Assembly (NCBI RefSeq): GCF_032854445.1
Contig: NC_088295.1
Location: 89,487,836-89,551,835, forward strand
Reading direction: 5' to 3'
DNA length: 64,000 bases
From: Liolophura sinensis
Lineage: Eukaryota; Mollusca; Polyplacophora; Chitonida; Chitonidae
How positions within the stretch are numbered: the stretch's first letter is position 1; each line of letters opens with the position of its first letter. This document shows, piece by piece, positions 21,801 through 33,690 of the stretch. Position numbers and translations under genes: made by a program. A model generated the notes under the pieces. It was not told the DNA's origin. It searched no databases and saw nothing but the letters and a program-made list of their open reading frames with translations.

Positions 21801-22029
21801 AAACAAACTTCACATGAGAGATGTCGACATGCCATTGGGTGATAGTAGCCTGGCACAGTTGTCGGCACTGTCGCAATTTCAGCCGTTACACAGCATTTGA
21901 TGACAGATGTATGTCTATATGTTTGTCACTGATGGAGATAACTGCCCTGTGTGTCTATCTCTACACCACTGATAGTCATAATAGCTAGTCATCCTGATAA
22001 TGTATGCGTGTTTAGTTCGCTACGCAGCA

Positions 22030-23135
22030 AATAAACAAGGTTTGATAACAAATGTCTGTATGTCTCTCTGTATACCATTGATGGTGATAACTGCTGTGTA
22101 TGTTTCTCTGTATACCATTGATGATGATAACAGCTCTTTATGTCTCTCTGTATTCCATTGATGTTGATAACCGCTGTGCATGTCTCTCCGTACACCACTG
22201 ATAGCGATAACTGCCGTGTATGTCTATCTGTATACATAACTTTTTTATGGTGATAACTTTTTGTCTGTATACCATAGATTGTGATAAGCGCTCTGTATGT
22301 CTCTCCGTATACCACTGAAGGTGACAACTGGTTTGTATGTGTGTCTGTATACCACTGCTCTGTTTTTCTGTCTGTATACGACTGTTGTGTTTGTCTATAT
22401 ACCACTGATTGTGGTAACTGTCTGTCTGTATACCACTGATGGTGATAACTGCTCTGTATGTCTGTTTGTATACCACTGATGGTGATAACTGCTCTGTATG
22501 TCTGCCTGTATACTACTGATGGTGATAACTGCTCTCTGTGTCTGTCCGTATCTCATTGATGGTGATATCTGCATTGTATGTGTGTCTGTATACCACCCAT
22601 GGTGATAACTACTTTGTGGGTCTCTCTGTATACCACTGATGGTGATAACTACTTTGTGTGTTTGTCTGTATACCATTGATGGTGATAACTGCTCTGTATG
22701 TTTGTCTGTATGCCCTTGATGGTGATAACTGCTCTCTATGTCTATCTGTATGCCAATGATGGCAATAACTGCTCTTTGTCTGTCGGTATGCCATTGATGG
22801 TAATAACTACCTTGTGTGTCAGTCTGTATGCCATTGACAATGATAACTACCCTGTGTGTCTGCCTGTATTCCATTGATGGTGATAACAGCTCTGTATGTC
22901 TATTTGTAAGCCACTGATGGCAATAACTGCTTTTTGTCTGTCTGTATGCCATTGATGGTAATAACTACCCTGTGTGTCTGTCTGTATGCCATTGATAGTG
23001 ATAACTGCTATTTGTGTCTGTCTGTAGTCCATTGATGGTGATAACTACCCTGTGTGTCTGTCTGTATGCCATTGATAGTGATAACTGCTCTGTATATCTG
23101 CCTGTATTCCTTTGCTGTACAGAAGTGCTGTTTAT
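22030..23135. repeat. ~40-bp minisatellite, about 28 units
   Basis: The unit is CTGTATGTCTGTTTGTATAC, then CACTGATGGTGATAACTGCT, with CATTGA and TTTTTGTC variants. Open frames on both strands (up to 185 codons) are by-products of the unit. Confidence 0.9.
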
Positions 23136-23159
23136 CTATATGCCAGTCATCCCCTGATA

Positions 23160-25380
23160 AATCACGCGTGTCTGGTTCCGGATGAAGTCACTAGCAGCCA
23201 ACACCCAGATTCACTTGTTTCTACGAAATATGCGGCGTAAGATTTCACACGAAATCCATAGGCCTACACTGGTTACGGAATCCCTACAGCTCTACCTGAG
23301 CTTGCATGGACAGTGTAATGAACTGAGCAATGTCCAAAATGTACGGCAACCGGATACATTTCTTTAGAGGTTTAAGAAAAGGCTGCGGGGGCAGAAATCA
23401 AGGTACTATAAATGAGAAAAGCTAATCATGAATTCGACCATGATTTCAAATACTGTGAGAACAAAGAGATATTACCACTTTCTCTTACATTAAAAAGCTG
23501 CAATGAATCAAACGGGGCAACAGGCAGAGCAAGAACAAATTGGCTTGAAAGGTTTCCATGCCGTTAGAAGGCAGAGGCACGTGTTCCAAACTTCCGTTGA
23601 GAGAGAATGCCTGTTGAATGGTTCTGAAGTGAAACTGAGAGTCGGGTTGTTGTCGGAAGCCTAACACGCTTTCATATTTGGAACACAGATTGGATTTTGA
23701 GTGAACCCACTTGCCTCAGGCATGCATTCTTCCAGGCTTAGCAGACTTTGCGGAGGTTGTGTACAAGCTCTAAAGAGGCATACACAGGACTGCGATGAAC
23801 GTAACTTTTTATTGTGAGGAGTATTGCCCTTTCATCTACTGTAGTCAATTGGGTATTCGTGTAATGCATTTTTAACAGCCAACTCCCACTGACAGAGCTT
23901 TTATTCCAACAAATAAGTGATTAGAGGAATATGGTTTAACCTTATTTTGAAAGTCGATGAAACTGTGTATTAAAAAGTATTATACTGAGAAAAGCATGCC
24001 GCACTTAAAAAATGATGAATATTAATTTACCAAGGTATTATAGTTTTCAGCTGTGTAGCTTTTCTTTGTGCATGTATATGTGTGGCTTATTATCATCTCC
24101 TAGATACGAGACAAACCAAAATATTTCCATTTCACCTTGGCACAACATTGTATTTACTTTATCATTTTGAGCAGGTATTTACCCGTACGTAGCAACTTGC
24201 TAAACATATATAATGATCGTTTATGTAGGTCTATATGCATGTACTTGTTTCCTGTGATTTATTGGCTGTACCATATTGAAAAGTTTCAGAGACGACATGT
24301 GTCAATGTCTCTTACATCAGTATGATTTGTACTAATAACTCATTTTTTTCATACTATATTCTTCTCAACTACAATATATTTTAGGTCAAATAAAACACTT
24401 ACGATATCGATTAATTTTGAATTGGCAAGAACTGAGAATCAATGATTTCTTCTCGTGAGTAGACCCATTATTATATCAAACGTGCCCTCGTCCTTGTGAC
24501 CATCGTTTCAGATTTTCAATGAAACAATGGCTGAGGCAGAAATCAAGGTACTATAAATGAGAAAGATAATGTTCATCGACAAATGTATTTCTCATTAAAA
24601 TTACGCATAACTTTTATAGCATTTAAAGGCAACAACTGACAGCCTGTCACTCCATTATAGTTTACTGTAGTTTATTGGTGGAAGGGTAACATGTGCTTTC
24701 TTCAGGGCTAAATTTCTGGTACATAGTGATTTTCTTGTTTCTATATCATCGAGTTGTCATCCCTTACCCAACTTTCAGATGTCCTGGGATAAAACTCGGT
24801 ATTGTTTCTCATTCTATTCTCTTCATTGAACTATTTCAATAAGTTTTGTACACAGCATCATCTGGCCTTGCTGTACTTTTATTGGACCGGTTAAAAAAAG
24901 TTCAATGAATTTCTTAATTTGATCAAAAAGTAACGTTACAATGAGCTTATATTTAAAAGGTGTTTATATTTGATGTTTCGAGATCGGTACAATACGTATT
25001 CACACAATCCTTATTGCTTTTTGCATGTTAAATCCATTTAACTTTTATTCTTGACGTACTTTAGATTTTGAGCAGAACTATCTGTTTTAGTTTTGTTTGA
25101 AAAGTAGTAAAGACTACCTGATCAACTGGCTCACCCACAAAGGCAGCTTACTTTGAGCTCATTTTTGAGCGCTGTTTCCATTTCAACACAAAAATACGGT
25201 ACTTACTCAGCTTCTGACTCTCTATCGCATGTGTATTCACATTGTGCCAAGTCAATAAATCTTCCTAAACAAAAAGAAGTAACGACAAGCAAAAGATTCT
25301 GTATTATCAGTTAAGCTGATAGTCTTGATAATATAATCATGTTAAAAAGCAGGCAGTTTGCAACGAGCAATGTACAATGA
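23160..25380. other. Unassigned intergenic DNA
   Basis: AT-rich. A short string (AGAAATCAAGGTACTATAAA) occurs twice, near 23395 and 24538. No gene or element recognised. Confidence 0.4.
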
Positions 25381-25720
25381 CTGGAACCCAAAAGGGGATT
25401 AAGATGCAAAGACAAGAACCAACAGGGGGATAATGTCCAATGATTTGAACTAACAGGGGGATAATGCCCAATGGCTTGAAGCAACAGGGGAATAATGCCC
25501 TGTGACTTGAAGCAACGGGGGATAATCTCCAATGATTTGAACCAACAAGGGGATAATGTAAATTGATCCAACAGGGGGATAATGCCCAATGACTTGAACC
25601 AAAGGAGAGATAATGTAAAGTATCTAGAATCAATAGCCCATTAGCCTAATCTGACCACAGCCCACAGGGGAATAATGCAAAATAACTTGCACCCAAAGGG
25701 AAAATGACTAAAAAACCACA
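25381..25720. repeat. ~31-bp minisatellite, about 10 units
   Basis: The unit is AACCAACAGGGGGATAATG plus CCCAATGACTTG, with decayed ends. Confidence 0.85.
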
Positions 25721-26194
25721 AGGGGCTACAATTGACATTTGGGTCAGTACACAATGAACAGTCACTAAACATTGAGCGTCCATTGGGACACCTAAAAGAT
25801 CAAAATGTAATCTGGTAAAAGTAGTAGGTGTAATTAGTTAGTAAACAAATGGTTGGGCTATTTAAGACATTTAAAAGATAAACCACCAAACATTAAACAA
25901 ATAGTAACAATAGCTATCGAGAAAATCGCCGAACAGCAAGAGTTATGAACAGTCACTAAAAACAAAGTCTCCAATGACATTCATTATCAGCCCACTGAAC
26001 ATTAGACAGCGGCTATACCTAAGAGCAAATCCTTACTAAGTGTCAATCGAACAATTAACACCAACTGCCCATCTTTAATTTTCATACATACAGACTTGTA
26101 CCCGTTCTGTCATTAAGTACGCACCTCGACGCTAAGCCATTACACTCACCAACAACAATTACCGAATGGCTAAAATCAATAAGCACTTCGTACA

Positions 26195-27040
26195 GAACAA
26201 TCTGTATGTCACATGGACAGCTACAGCTCCTCGTCAAGTAATCGGTACAACAATCTGTATGTCACAGGAACAGCTGCAGCTTCTCGTCAAGTAATCGGCA
26301 CAACAACCTGTACGTAACAGGAACAGCTACAGCTTCTCGTCAAGTAATCGGCACAACAACCTGTACGTAACAGGAACAGCTACAGCTTCTCGTCAAGTAA
26401 TCGGCACAACAACCTGTATGTAACAGGAACAGCTGCAGCTTCTCGTCAAGTAATCGGCACAACAACCTGTCCGTAACAGGAACAGCTACAGCTTCTCGTC
26501 AAGTAATCGGCACAACAACAGAATGTCACAGCAACAACTGCAGGTCCTCGTCAAGTAATCGGCACAACAACCTGTACGTCACAGGAACGGCTATATCTTC
26601 TCGTCAAGTTATCGGCACTGTATGTCACAGGAACAACTACAGCTCCTGGTCAGGTTATAGGCACAACAGTATGTATGTCACGGAAACAAATACAGCTCCC
26701 AGTTAAGTAATCGGCACAACAACTTGTATGTCACAAGAACAAGTACAGCTCCTCGTCAGGTAATCGGCAGAGCAATCTGATTATCACAGGAACAAGTACA
26801 GCTCCTCGTCAAGTAATCGGCACGACAACCTGTACGTCACAGGAACAAATAGAGATACCCGTCAAGTAATGGGCAAAGCAACCTGTATGTCACAGGAACA
26901 AATACAGCTACTTGTCAGGTACTACGTGTCACCGGAACAAATACAGCTCCTCGTCAAATAATCGGCACAAAAGCCTGCATGTCACAGGAACAGCTACAAA
27001 TAATCGTCACAACAACCTGCATGCCACAGGCCCAACTACA
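26195..27040. repeat. ~53-bp minisatellite, about 16 units
   Basis: The unit is ACAACCTGTACGTCACAGGA, ACAGCTACAGCTCCTCGTCA, then AGTAATCGGCAC. The centre units (26280-26520) are the most alike, the edges diverge. Confidence 0.9.
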
Positions 27041-27295
27041 GCTCATGAAATAGTTTGCTTTTAAACAACCATGTTAGATGCCGCTAAGGCAGATCGTCGT
27101 TACAGGACGACGTCTATCCCACAGTTCTGCTCAACGTTTGTTTTGAACAGTAGTAAACACAGTAACTTGGCTTTAGTACGAAAGCGTGCTAATGCAGTCA
27201 TGGTACTGCACCCATAGTAACAGAAGTATGCCCTGCATGACCCTGTAACAATCTATAACTGCACCCATCTATAAACATGCAACGCTATCTCTTAC

Positions 27296-27440
27296 CTGAA
27301 GTCTTGGTAAAGCCTGGGGTTACCTCGATCAAGGCAGAGTCAGCGGTACCCAGTGAGATCTACGGAGAGACTGAAGTCCACAAACAGCACAACAGCGGTT
27401 ATAACTAAACTCACGTCGACAGACTAGCATGTACTCTTGC
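27296..27440 (-). promoter_or_regulatory. Alternative candidate untranslated exon on the minus strand
   Basis: The minus strand reads ...GACTTCAG|gtaagagat, a good donor, after about 140 bases of richer composition than the flanks. It could be a distal first exon of MCT-A. No coding frame is recognised. Confidence 0.2.
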
Positions 27441-27444
27441 CTAC

Positions 27445-28420
27445 ATGTACATATGGTTGCGCTTGAGTGAAGCACGGACCGCTGCACGTCTCTTTAATAT
27501 GCTGACCCAGTTTTCGTCATTGTAATATTTTTTCACATTATCATGCAGTCGCCATACAAAGACATAAGGCCAATCGATACGGGAGTTTCGAGTCTAAACT
27601 CTTTTATCGCCACAAGTAAAAAAAGTCTACTGTAGAACGTGACTTGTCAGAAATGTTTGGCAACTATTTTTCATTAAATTTACTGTAATATGGACGTCTG
27701 AAAAGAGTTTTACAAAAAAATTCTTACGAGTAGACCGACGATGAAGAAAACTGATGAGCTGAGCATGAGAAGTTGTTGAAGAAAAGGGATGAAATTTGTC
27801 CATTAATCGGTACAAGCGAGATATGCAATTGGTCAAGTCATGTCAACATAAGGTGCCTATCGTTTTTATTACTATCGACAAAAAACTCCCCTTATGGTTC
27901 ACACCTACCTATTGAGATTCCTATTATAGAGGTGAACTGACAAGCTAATGAACATGCGCACATCTATTAGCGTGTATGCTTCTGGCAACAGTGGGTGTAT
28001 ACGCGCGGTAGAGGAATTCCCAAAGGTCACCAACAGGCGCACATCTACTGTTACTCCCTACATTGTACGAGACTAAAGGCTGCTGACAAGCCCAACACAA
28101 GCTGTGACCCGGTGTCCAAGTGAAAGGAGGGAGAACGATTTTCAGTGAAAGGGAATATCTCACGAACTATTAAACTATTAGTGGTTGCACGTGTCGCTTG
28201 TTATCTGCCTTGATCTGGTGCGGTTCAAATATGTTATAATGATATGAATCTGCAATTTATACACGCACCCATCGACTGTTTTATAAACCAGCTCCCATGG
28301 ATTCTGATGTTGACTCTCTAGGTAAGTAATCAGGATATAAGATTGGAAATAAAGTTTAGTTATCTGTTACCTTTTTCAAAACGATTTATTTTTAAAATGG
28401 CAGTTTGATCACAACTTTTG
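27445..28420. other. Unassigned intergenic DNA
   Basis: No exon or repeat family recognised on either strand. Confidence 0.4.
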
Positions 28421-28421
28421 A

Positions 28422-28560
28422 TTTATTGATTATTTGTTGAGCGCCGTACTCAAGAATACTTATCTACGATGAAAGCCGTCAGGTTTAAGGGTGGACGTTG
28501 TTAGTAGCTGCTTCCATGTAAGTATCCAACTTCATTAGTTGAGAGCTACAGTTTAAACGA
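28422..28560 (+). repeat. Dispersed mollusc-type repeat, degenerate 5' part
   Basis: It starts TTTATTGATTATTTGTTGAG and GCCGTACTCAAGAATACTTA; the remainder is too diverged to follow. Confidence 0.5.
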
Positions 28561-29106
28561 CTAAGCCAGCGCTAACCTTTGTACCTTTCAATACTTAACA
28601 TGTAGCAGTACATGTATTATTGTATGGTAGAGCCGCTGTGTGTGACTTTGCGTGGGAAGGCCAACTTCTTAATCGTGTTCATTCATACACGGGTTGTTGC
28701 TCACTGGGGCTGTCCGTGAGTACCCGCTGTTGTAACACTAAATGTCATTCACGGTTGAACGCGAAGGTCACAAAACCTAACCATAGGTGTGTCGATTTCT
28801 AGACGTGTCGGAAGGCCATGTGCTGGTGATCTTTCGTCGATGAATCTTTTAATGCCTGTGTTCCACACCTCTGTTGATTTCTCGGTATAAACCCTGACAC
28901 AAACTATTACGTAACGAAACAGCCTTTCCGATTCACTAAATAATACCTACAAGTTACAAACCCTCCAAAATCACGCGAGAGGACTGGGAGATTCTCGGCG
29001 CGTTAGGAATAACAGATCACGACAAAATGAATGCTGAGGCTTACGACGCTAATACAACACACAGGCATAATGTCATTTCCAAAAGAAAAGCTGTATTCGG
29101 TGCTTT

Positions 29107-29346
29107 ATGATTTATTTATTTGATTGTGTTTTACGCTGTACTCAAGGATATTTTACTTATACGACAGGCGCCAGTATTATATTGGAGGAAATTGGGCAGC
29201 CCAGGAAAACTCATGACCATCTGCAGGTTAACGCTAGACCTCCCTACTTACGACCAGAGAGGAAGCCAGAATTGGTGAGAGGCTCCTGGGTCATTACGCC
29301 TCGCTGGTGTGCAATAACCTCCTCGGTCACAGAGGCCCCCGTTTTA
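29107..29346 (+). repeat. Dispersed mollusc-type repeat, fullest copy
   Basis: It begins TTTATTTATTTGATTGTG, TTTTACGCTGTACTCAAGGA and TACGACAGGCGCCAG. It continues through GGAGGAAATTGGGCAG, CATCTGCAGGTTAACGCTAG and GGCTCCTGGGTCATTACGCC and ends GTCACAGAGGCCCCC. Ten or so relatives occur in the window. The family is abundant in molluscs by recall; coding capacity is none. Confidence 0.7.
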
Positions 29347-30022
29347 TGACTTAAAACACAGGGAATGTGTTATAACGTGATATATTTATTGTCAAATACA
29401 CGTATAGAAAGCACGTTCACGTTCACACATCATGATGGTGTAATGTGATATCTATACTGTTCAGTGATCCTCTACACAAGGTTTTGATCCCGTACCAAAT
29501 TACTAGTAGACCTATATCTACTTTCCCAAAATACAGATTTACCAACAACATTATAACTATTAAATTCTAAATACCAAACTGGACATTGTATAAACTGTAC
29601 AAATTGTGACCTACCTAGTGACGAACCCGTTGAGCTAACATTGCGAGCACCTATATGACGTGTGGGATACAGCCGCGTGAAATATGGATATTTGCGAACG
29701 CAAATACAGTTTACCAGGAGCGATTTTTTTAACTAGAAAAAAAAAACAAATATGGTGAAATATTTTGTGAATAATTTTGTAATGGATTCTCGACGCGTGA
29801 CGCGTGGCGCGGGGGCTGACTCTCGAAAAATCAAAATTAAGACCATTAAAAGCCCCACATTTTTACAGAATATTTATCGAAAGAAGCTGTATTTAAATGT
29901 GACACTAACTGTATGTGCTTCGAAAACACTGGGATGCTTGTGCCGGAGGGTGGTAAACTGCTCGTGAGCTATTATATAGTCTAACCGCGTTCAAGCCCAG
30001 TCAATGCTGGCCTCGTCCTGAA

Positions 30023-30134
30023 AGGTTTTGTAATGCTCTACAGTTATGCTTAACAATTTTGTAATGCTCTACGGTTATGCTTAACGGTTTTGTAATGCTC
30101 TACGGTTATGCTTAACGGTTTTGTAATGCTCTAA
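30023..30134. repeat. 31-bp tandem repeat, about 4 units
   Basis: The unit is TTTTGTAATGCTCTACGGTT plus ATGCTTAACGG. It lies about 130 bases upstream of the 133-codon ORF. Confidence 0.9.
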
Positions 30135-30260
30135 ACCTGCTTTGGAATATTCATTCCATAAAAAACTGAACACCTACATTATTGTTGTATATTACCTTGT
30201 GTTCCCCAGATTAATTTAACGTTATACAAGAGCAGTATAACTCCCAAAAACGAAAGGCTA

Positions 30261-30662
30261 ATGGTGGCTAAATATGGGATCATCTTCTTAGGCCTTGTAC
30301 TGACCAACATAGTTATGACTGAGGTGAAAAGAGTTATCTTGGACAAACTTGAACGGCATCATCAAATCTTATATACGACATGTGGACGACACTTTGGTCT
30401 TGGCGAAACCACAGGACTTGACCAAATACAAAAGAAACTTAACTCTTTTCATGGACAGCTGAATTTGACTGGAGAAGAATTCATTGACAACAACAGTGTT
30501 CATTCCCTGTATCTAAGCATTGAAAGCAATTGCACGTCAATCTTTCGGGAGTCAACTCATACTTCACAATATGTTCATTGTGAAAGTTTCGAACCCTGTT
30601 ACAGAAAATACTGTCTGGATCAGATATTTTGTATCCAGAGCCTACAAAATATGCTCAGATGA
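30261..30662 (+). CDS. Putative small secreted Cys-containing protein, 133 aa
   Basis: A single open frame starts at ATG, with a stop codon (TAA) 8 bases before it. The N-terminus (MVAKYGIIFLGLVLTNIVMT) looks like a signal peptide or membrane anchor. The mature part has six Cys, four of them clustered in the last third (YVHC...PCYRKYC...FC), and two N-glycosylation sequons (NLT, NCT). I do not recognise the family. It is the longest open frame in the window that is neither repeat-derived nor a proven exon. It is followed immediately by a SINE. It could be a single-exon gene, one exon of a larger gene, or chance. Confidence 0.35.
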   Translation: MVAKYGIIFLGLVLTNIVMTEVKRVILDKLERHHQILYTTCGRHFGLGETTGLDQIQKKLNSFHGQLNLTGEEFIDNNSVHSLYLSIESNCTSIFRESTHTSQYVHCESFEPCYRKYCLDQIFCIQSLQNMLR

Positions 30663-30679
30663 AGCCGTGCTTAAGAATG

Positions 30680-30997
30680 AATGAGAGAATGCTTGGGGTT
30701 TAACGTCGTACTTAGCAACTATATAAGGTCTCATGCATATATGATGACAAGGAGTCATTGGGTCTGTGTACATATAGGCCTACTGTGTCTTCTTTTGACA
30801 GGGCCCACAGCTGCCACTGAAGAAGTATCTTTCCGAAGACACCAGACAAGACACCTCACTCAAGCACATCATGCTTACAACGGGCCAACCAGTCCTGTTT
30901 CCTTGCTCTAACCTCTCAGTGCAGAGCCAACACATTTGATTTCGGTTTTTCCGACTTCAAGGCGGACGCTCTAACCATTAGGCCAAAGAAGCGGTCC
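30680..30997 (-). mobile_element. Second SINE family copy, reverse orientation
   Basis: Read on the minus strand it starts GGACCGCTTCTTTGGCCTAA and TTAGAGCGTCCGCCTTGAAG, like a tRNA A-box region. It continues with the GAGAGGTTAGAGCAAGGAA body string and ends in TAAGTACGACGTTAAACCCC. That tail is shared with the 50146 SINE. Confidence 0.6.
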
Positions 30998-31011
30998 TAC
31001 TCAAGAATTAA

Positions 31012-31560
31012 TTGGCTATGATTAAATATTTCATGTCTTGGAAAGGCTACATAAGATCTACAGGTGTTCGCCTATTATTAAGAAAACTCAGTCATAGATA
31101 CGGACCATTGAACCAATGTACCGACACGTCGAAGCCACCTAAAATCTGGATGAACCTGCCTTACATTGGAAGAGAAAGAGAAGCCCTTGCCAAGAAATTT
31201 ACAGAAAGACTGAAAAGACTGATGCGGAAACCAATAACTAATTGCTCAGTGGCAAACCATTAAAGTTTATTTTTTCACCAACAACTCCAAAGGACATTAG
31301 CTTTAGTGTATATAGATTTACAGGTCCTGTGTGTAACTCGGAATATATCGCTAAAAAAAGATCGTAATCTCATCACAAGAATTAAGAAACATGCAGCTGG
31401 TAACAACCACAACGAAAGAGTTAAACATGCAACTAACTGCAGTGTGTTGAAACATATGCATGATCCACTCAACCACACAGATAATATAAGTAAGAACAAC
31501 CCAATTGAAATGTTTGAATGTATTTTTACTAACAGATCAGTCTGTTACACAGCATGCCAT
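31012..31560 (+). mobile_element. Penelope-like retroelement relic (RT end and GIY-YIG region)
   Basis: Three successive frames, offset by stops or frameshifts, read like the C-terminal part of a Penelope-like element. The first is WMNLPYIGREREALAKKFTE (31149-31208), as in the end of the reverse transcriptase. The second is SPTTPKDISFSVYRFTGP and CNSEYIAKK (31280-31365), as in the VYxFxC...YIG start of a GIY-YIG nuclease. The third is DRNLITRIKKHAAG (31363-31400), the R-x-L-x-x-RIxxH part. The usual second Gly-Ile is changed and the frame is broken, so the copy is dead. Confidence 0.55.
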
Positions 31561-31629
31561 TGGTCTACTTTGTTGTTTAGGGAGAAACATTTGCTATTAG
31601 CTTCATGGTTAATTTCACTTATAAGAAAT

Positions 31630-31720
31630 GGTTAATTTCACGTGGCCAGCATTATAGTGGGAGGAAACCGGGCAGAGCCGTGGGGAAACCCACGTTCATC
31701 TGCAGGTTAGTGTAAGACTA
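31630..31720 (+). repeat. Dispersed mollusc-type repeat fragment
   Basis: It contains TGGCCAGCATTATAGTGGGA, GGAAACCGGGCAGAGCCG and CATCTGCAGGTTAG, the middle of the family consensus. It directly follows the Penelope-like relic. Confidence 0.6.
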
Positions 31721-32085
31721 CATAGTTGTAATATGTTTGCATATTAAAAATGTTATGACAAGGCAGCATTTTGAGTAATTATGCAACAGTGACATCTAAC
31801 ACATAGCAATTAACATCAATACATTTTTACCTAAATCTACTTAAGTCATGGTGCTATCTGTGTGTAATTTGCCACCCTATAACCATTTACATGAACAGTA
31901 AGAAAAAAAACTAATTGAGGTACGTTGTAAATTGACAAGAAGCCGTATTTTACCGGTTACGTATGACCATTTGCCAACTATCACACTGTCGTCGCTATTG
32001 TGGTTTTGTTCTCTACGCTGTAGTTTTTATTGTTTGTATGTATAATATTTATATTATTACTTAAAAGTGTCCGTGCACTTCACTC

Positions 32086-32366
32086 CATCTTGTCTGGGAA
32101 TGACACGATTGTGGTAGGACTAGTTATAAAGAGTTTGTTGAAAACTGGTTAAACGAACTTTTTAGGGGCAAACGTGTTGACTATGGACAAGAATGGGATT
32201 TAAGGCTTGAGCAGGGACGCGACGTTTGGACCGAGGCGATAATGAGTGGACTGGTCACAGACATGTTGTTTTGTTACGAAATCGGTATGAATGATGTTAT
32301 AAACGAACTGGTTACGGTAAGATTGTTATGGAGAATTTGGTTATACATCAGTTGGATATGAAAACA
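32086..32366 (+). mobile_element. Possible non-LTR retrotransposon 3' coding remnant
   Basis: A frame with one internal stop reads CPCTSLHLVWE-stop-HDCGRTSYKEFVENWLNELF and continues for about 85 codons. A C-x-C...H...(E/C) group followed by an amphipathic tail resembles the zinc-knuckle C-terminus of LINE ORF2. The similarity is weak and unsearched. The region could instead be a fragment of an unrelated gene. Confidence 0.28.
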
Positions 32367-33177
32367 TTGATTGTGAACCATTTCATTGTGTTTCGGTAGA
32401 ATTGTTTACGGATGAGCTATGGACGCCTTAAATATAGGTTTAACAATTGGTTTGAAAAGTTTTGGTTAAAGTGATTCTTACTCTAAAATCTACTGTATTC
32501 ATTGGTAGATGAACCTAGCAGCGTTTCTCTTGATACGTGTACATGCCAGTATCATTGCTGGCGTGTCGATCATCCACATTAGCCACCACAACGACCAGTT
32601 ATCTTTTAAACACGTCATGTTTCAGTTTTCAATCTTCATAACAAGTGAAAAAAAAACACCGACTTCATGTTACTGCTTTGATATCTGCTTGAATGGCTGC
32701 AAAGTACTCCTGGCAAGGTGCCCGAAATGAGCAGGTGGGTATTGCTGTTGAAGGTTTGTGATCTGAGTTACGCTCGTTCCTGCTGACCTTCAGTTATATT
32801 CATATGACCATCCGGTTATATTAACATTGCATTCGGCGTAATACGTTTTAGTATCTCGGTAGGAATTCTGATCATGTAAAACGCACCAAAGGGACATAAA
32901 AGGCGTCTCACATGTCACGGGGTAATAACTTGCTAACTTTATTATCCGTGTCAACAGCAATTACTTTGGCCTAGTTATTTAACCTGGCTTAACATAACCC
33001 GTCTCAGAGGGGTAAATATCTAGGGAGCTAAAAGGGACACTCATAAACTTATACAATGAAGCTTATAACAACGTATGAAAGAAGGATTCGAACCCCAGCC
33101 GTCATATAAATTATTATGCAGCCAAGGTCAGCGACAATCCTATATCCATTACGAAAGAGTATGCTTATTTTGGTATC

Positions 33178-33507
33178 ATGTATGCATATAATGGTCATGA
33201 TATAATGACTGATAAAATGCACCACCATCCCGTCGCTGTAACAGCTACACTCGCCGACCTCTCCTTCAAACCCACTGAGAGTCGACCATCCTTCTCATCG
33301 CGTATAACACCTTACGGAACAGCCTTCTGCGCTGATAACAAGTGCCAAAAAGAGGAGGGCAATGTAAGTATGGCATACCATATAGCTATAAAGCATGATA
33401 TTGTACTACACCGTCGTAAATACCTCAAAGTGACCGTGGCTTACAATTACAAATATCATTTATGCGGCAAATGTGACGAGATCACTCGTATACCTTGTCG
33501 GTTTTAA
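33178..33507 (+). CDS. Orphan open frame, possible exon
   Basis: A 109-codon frame starts with M and contains SFKPTESRPSFSSRITPYG, then FCADNKCQ and LCGKCDEITRIPC. The first two thirds have higher GC than the flanks. Inside the frame a consensus donor (GGCAAT|gtaagtatgg, 33363/33364) follows an acceptor-like ctgtaacag at about 33242. It may be an internal exon of 121 bases or an intronless ORF. No family recognised. Confidence 0.22.
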   Translation: MYAYNGHDIMTDKMHHHPVAVTATLADLSFKPTESRPSFSSRITPYGTAFCADNKCQKEEGNVSMAYHIAIKHDIVLHRRKYLKVTVAYNYKYHLCGKCDEITRIPCRF

Positions 33508-33564
33508 TACATAGTTGATCTATAAGATATTCGCATGCACATGATAATTAGAATAGATCTTTTC

Positions 33565-33690
33565 CATTTTTTTATTTATCTACTCAACAATATTTTGCTT
33601 TTATGTATATAGTGACAAATTTATTGTTGCCTGGGAGAAGGCAGACATAAAACCTGAACGACGTGAAGTGACATGGCTACCCGGATAATA
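33565..33690 (+). repeat. Dispersed mollusc-type repeat, very degenerate
   Basis: TTTATTTATCTACTCAACAA and TGCCTGGGAGAAGGCAGA recall the family order, with many changes. Confidence 0.35.

Larger units (their letters stand above)
18866..22000. other. Interval upstream of MCT-A
   Basis: Beyond the candidate first exon, the GT tract and one dispersed repeat, I see no coding exon. The sequence is AT-rich and single copy as far as can be judged by eye. Confidence 0.4.

Noticed and set aside
21989..23032. Minus-strand frames of up to 185 codons (MVYRQTHRVVITINGIQ repeats)
   Set aside because: Products of the 40-bp minisatellite unit.
33178..33507. Identification of the orphan frame as an IL-17-like cytokine
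   Set aside because: The Cys spacing and order do not match the IL-17 knot; only a general resemblance to small Cys-containing proteins.
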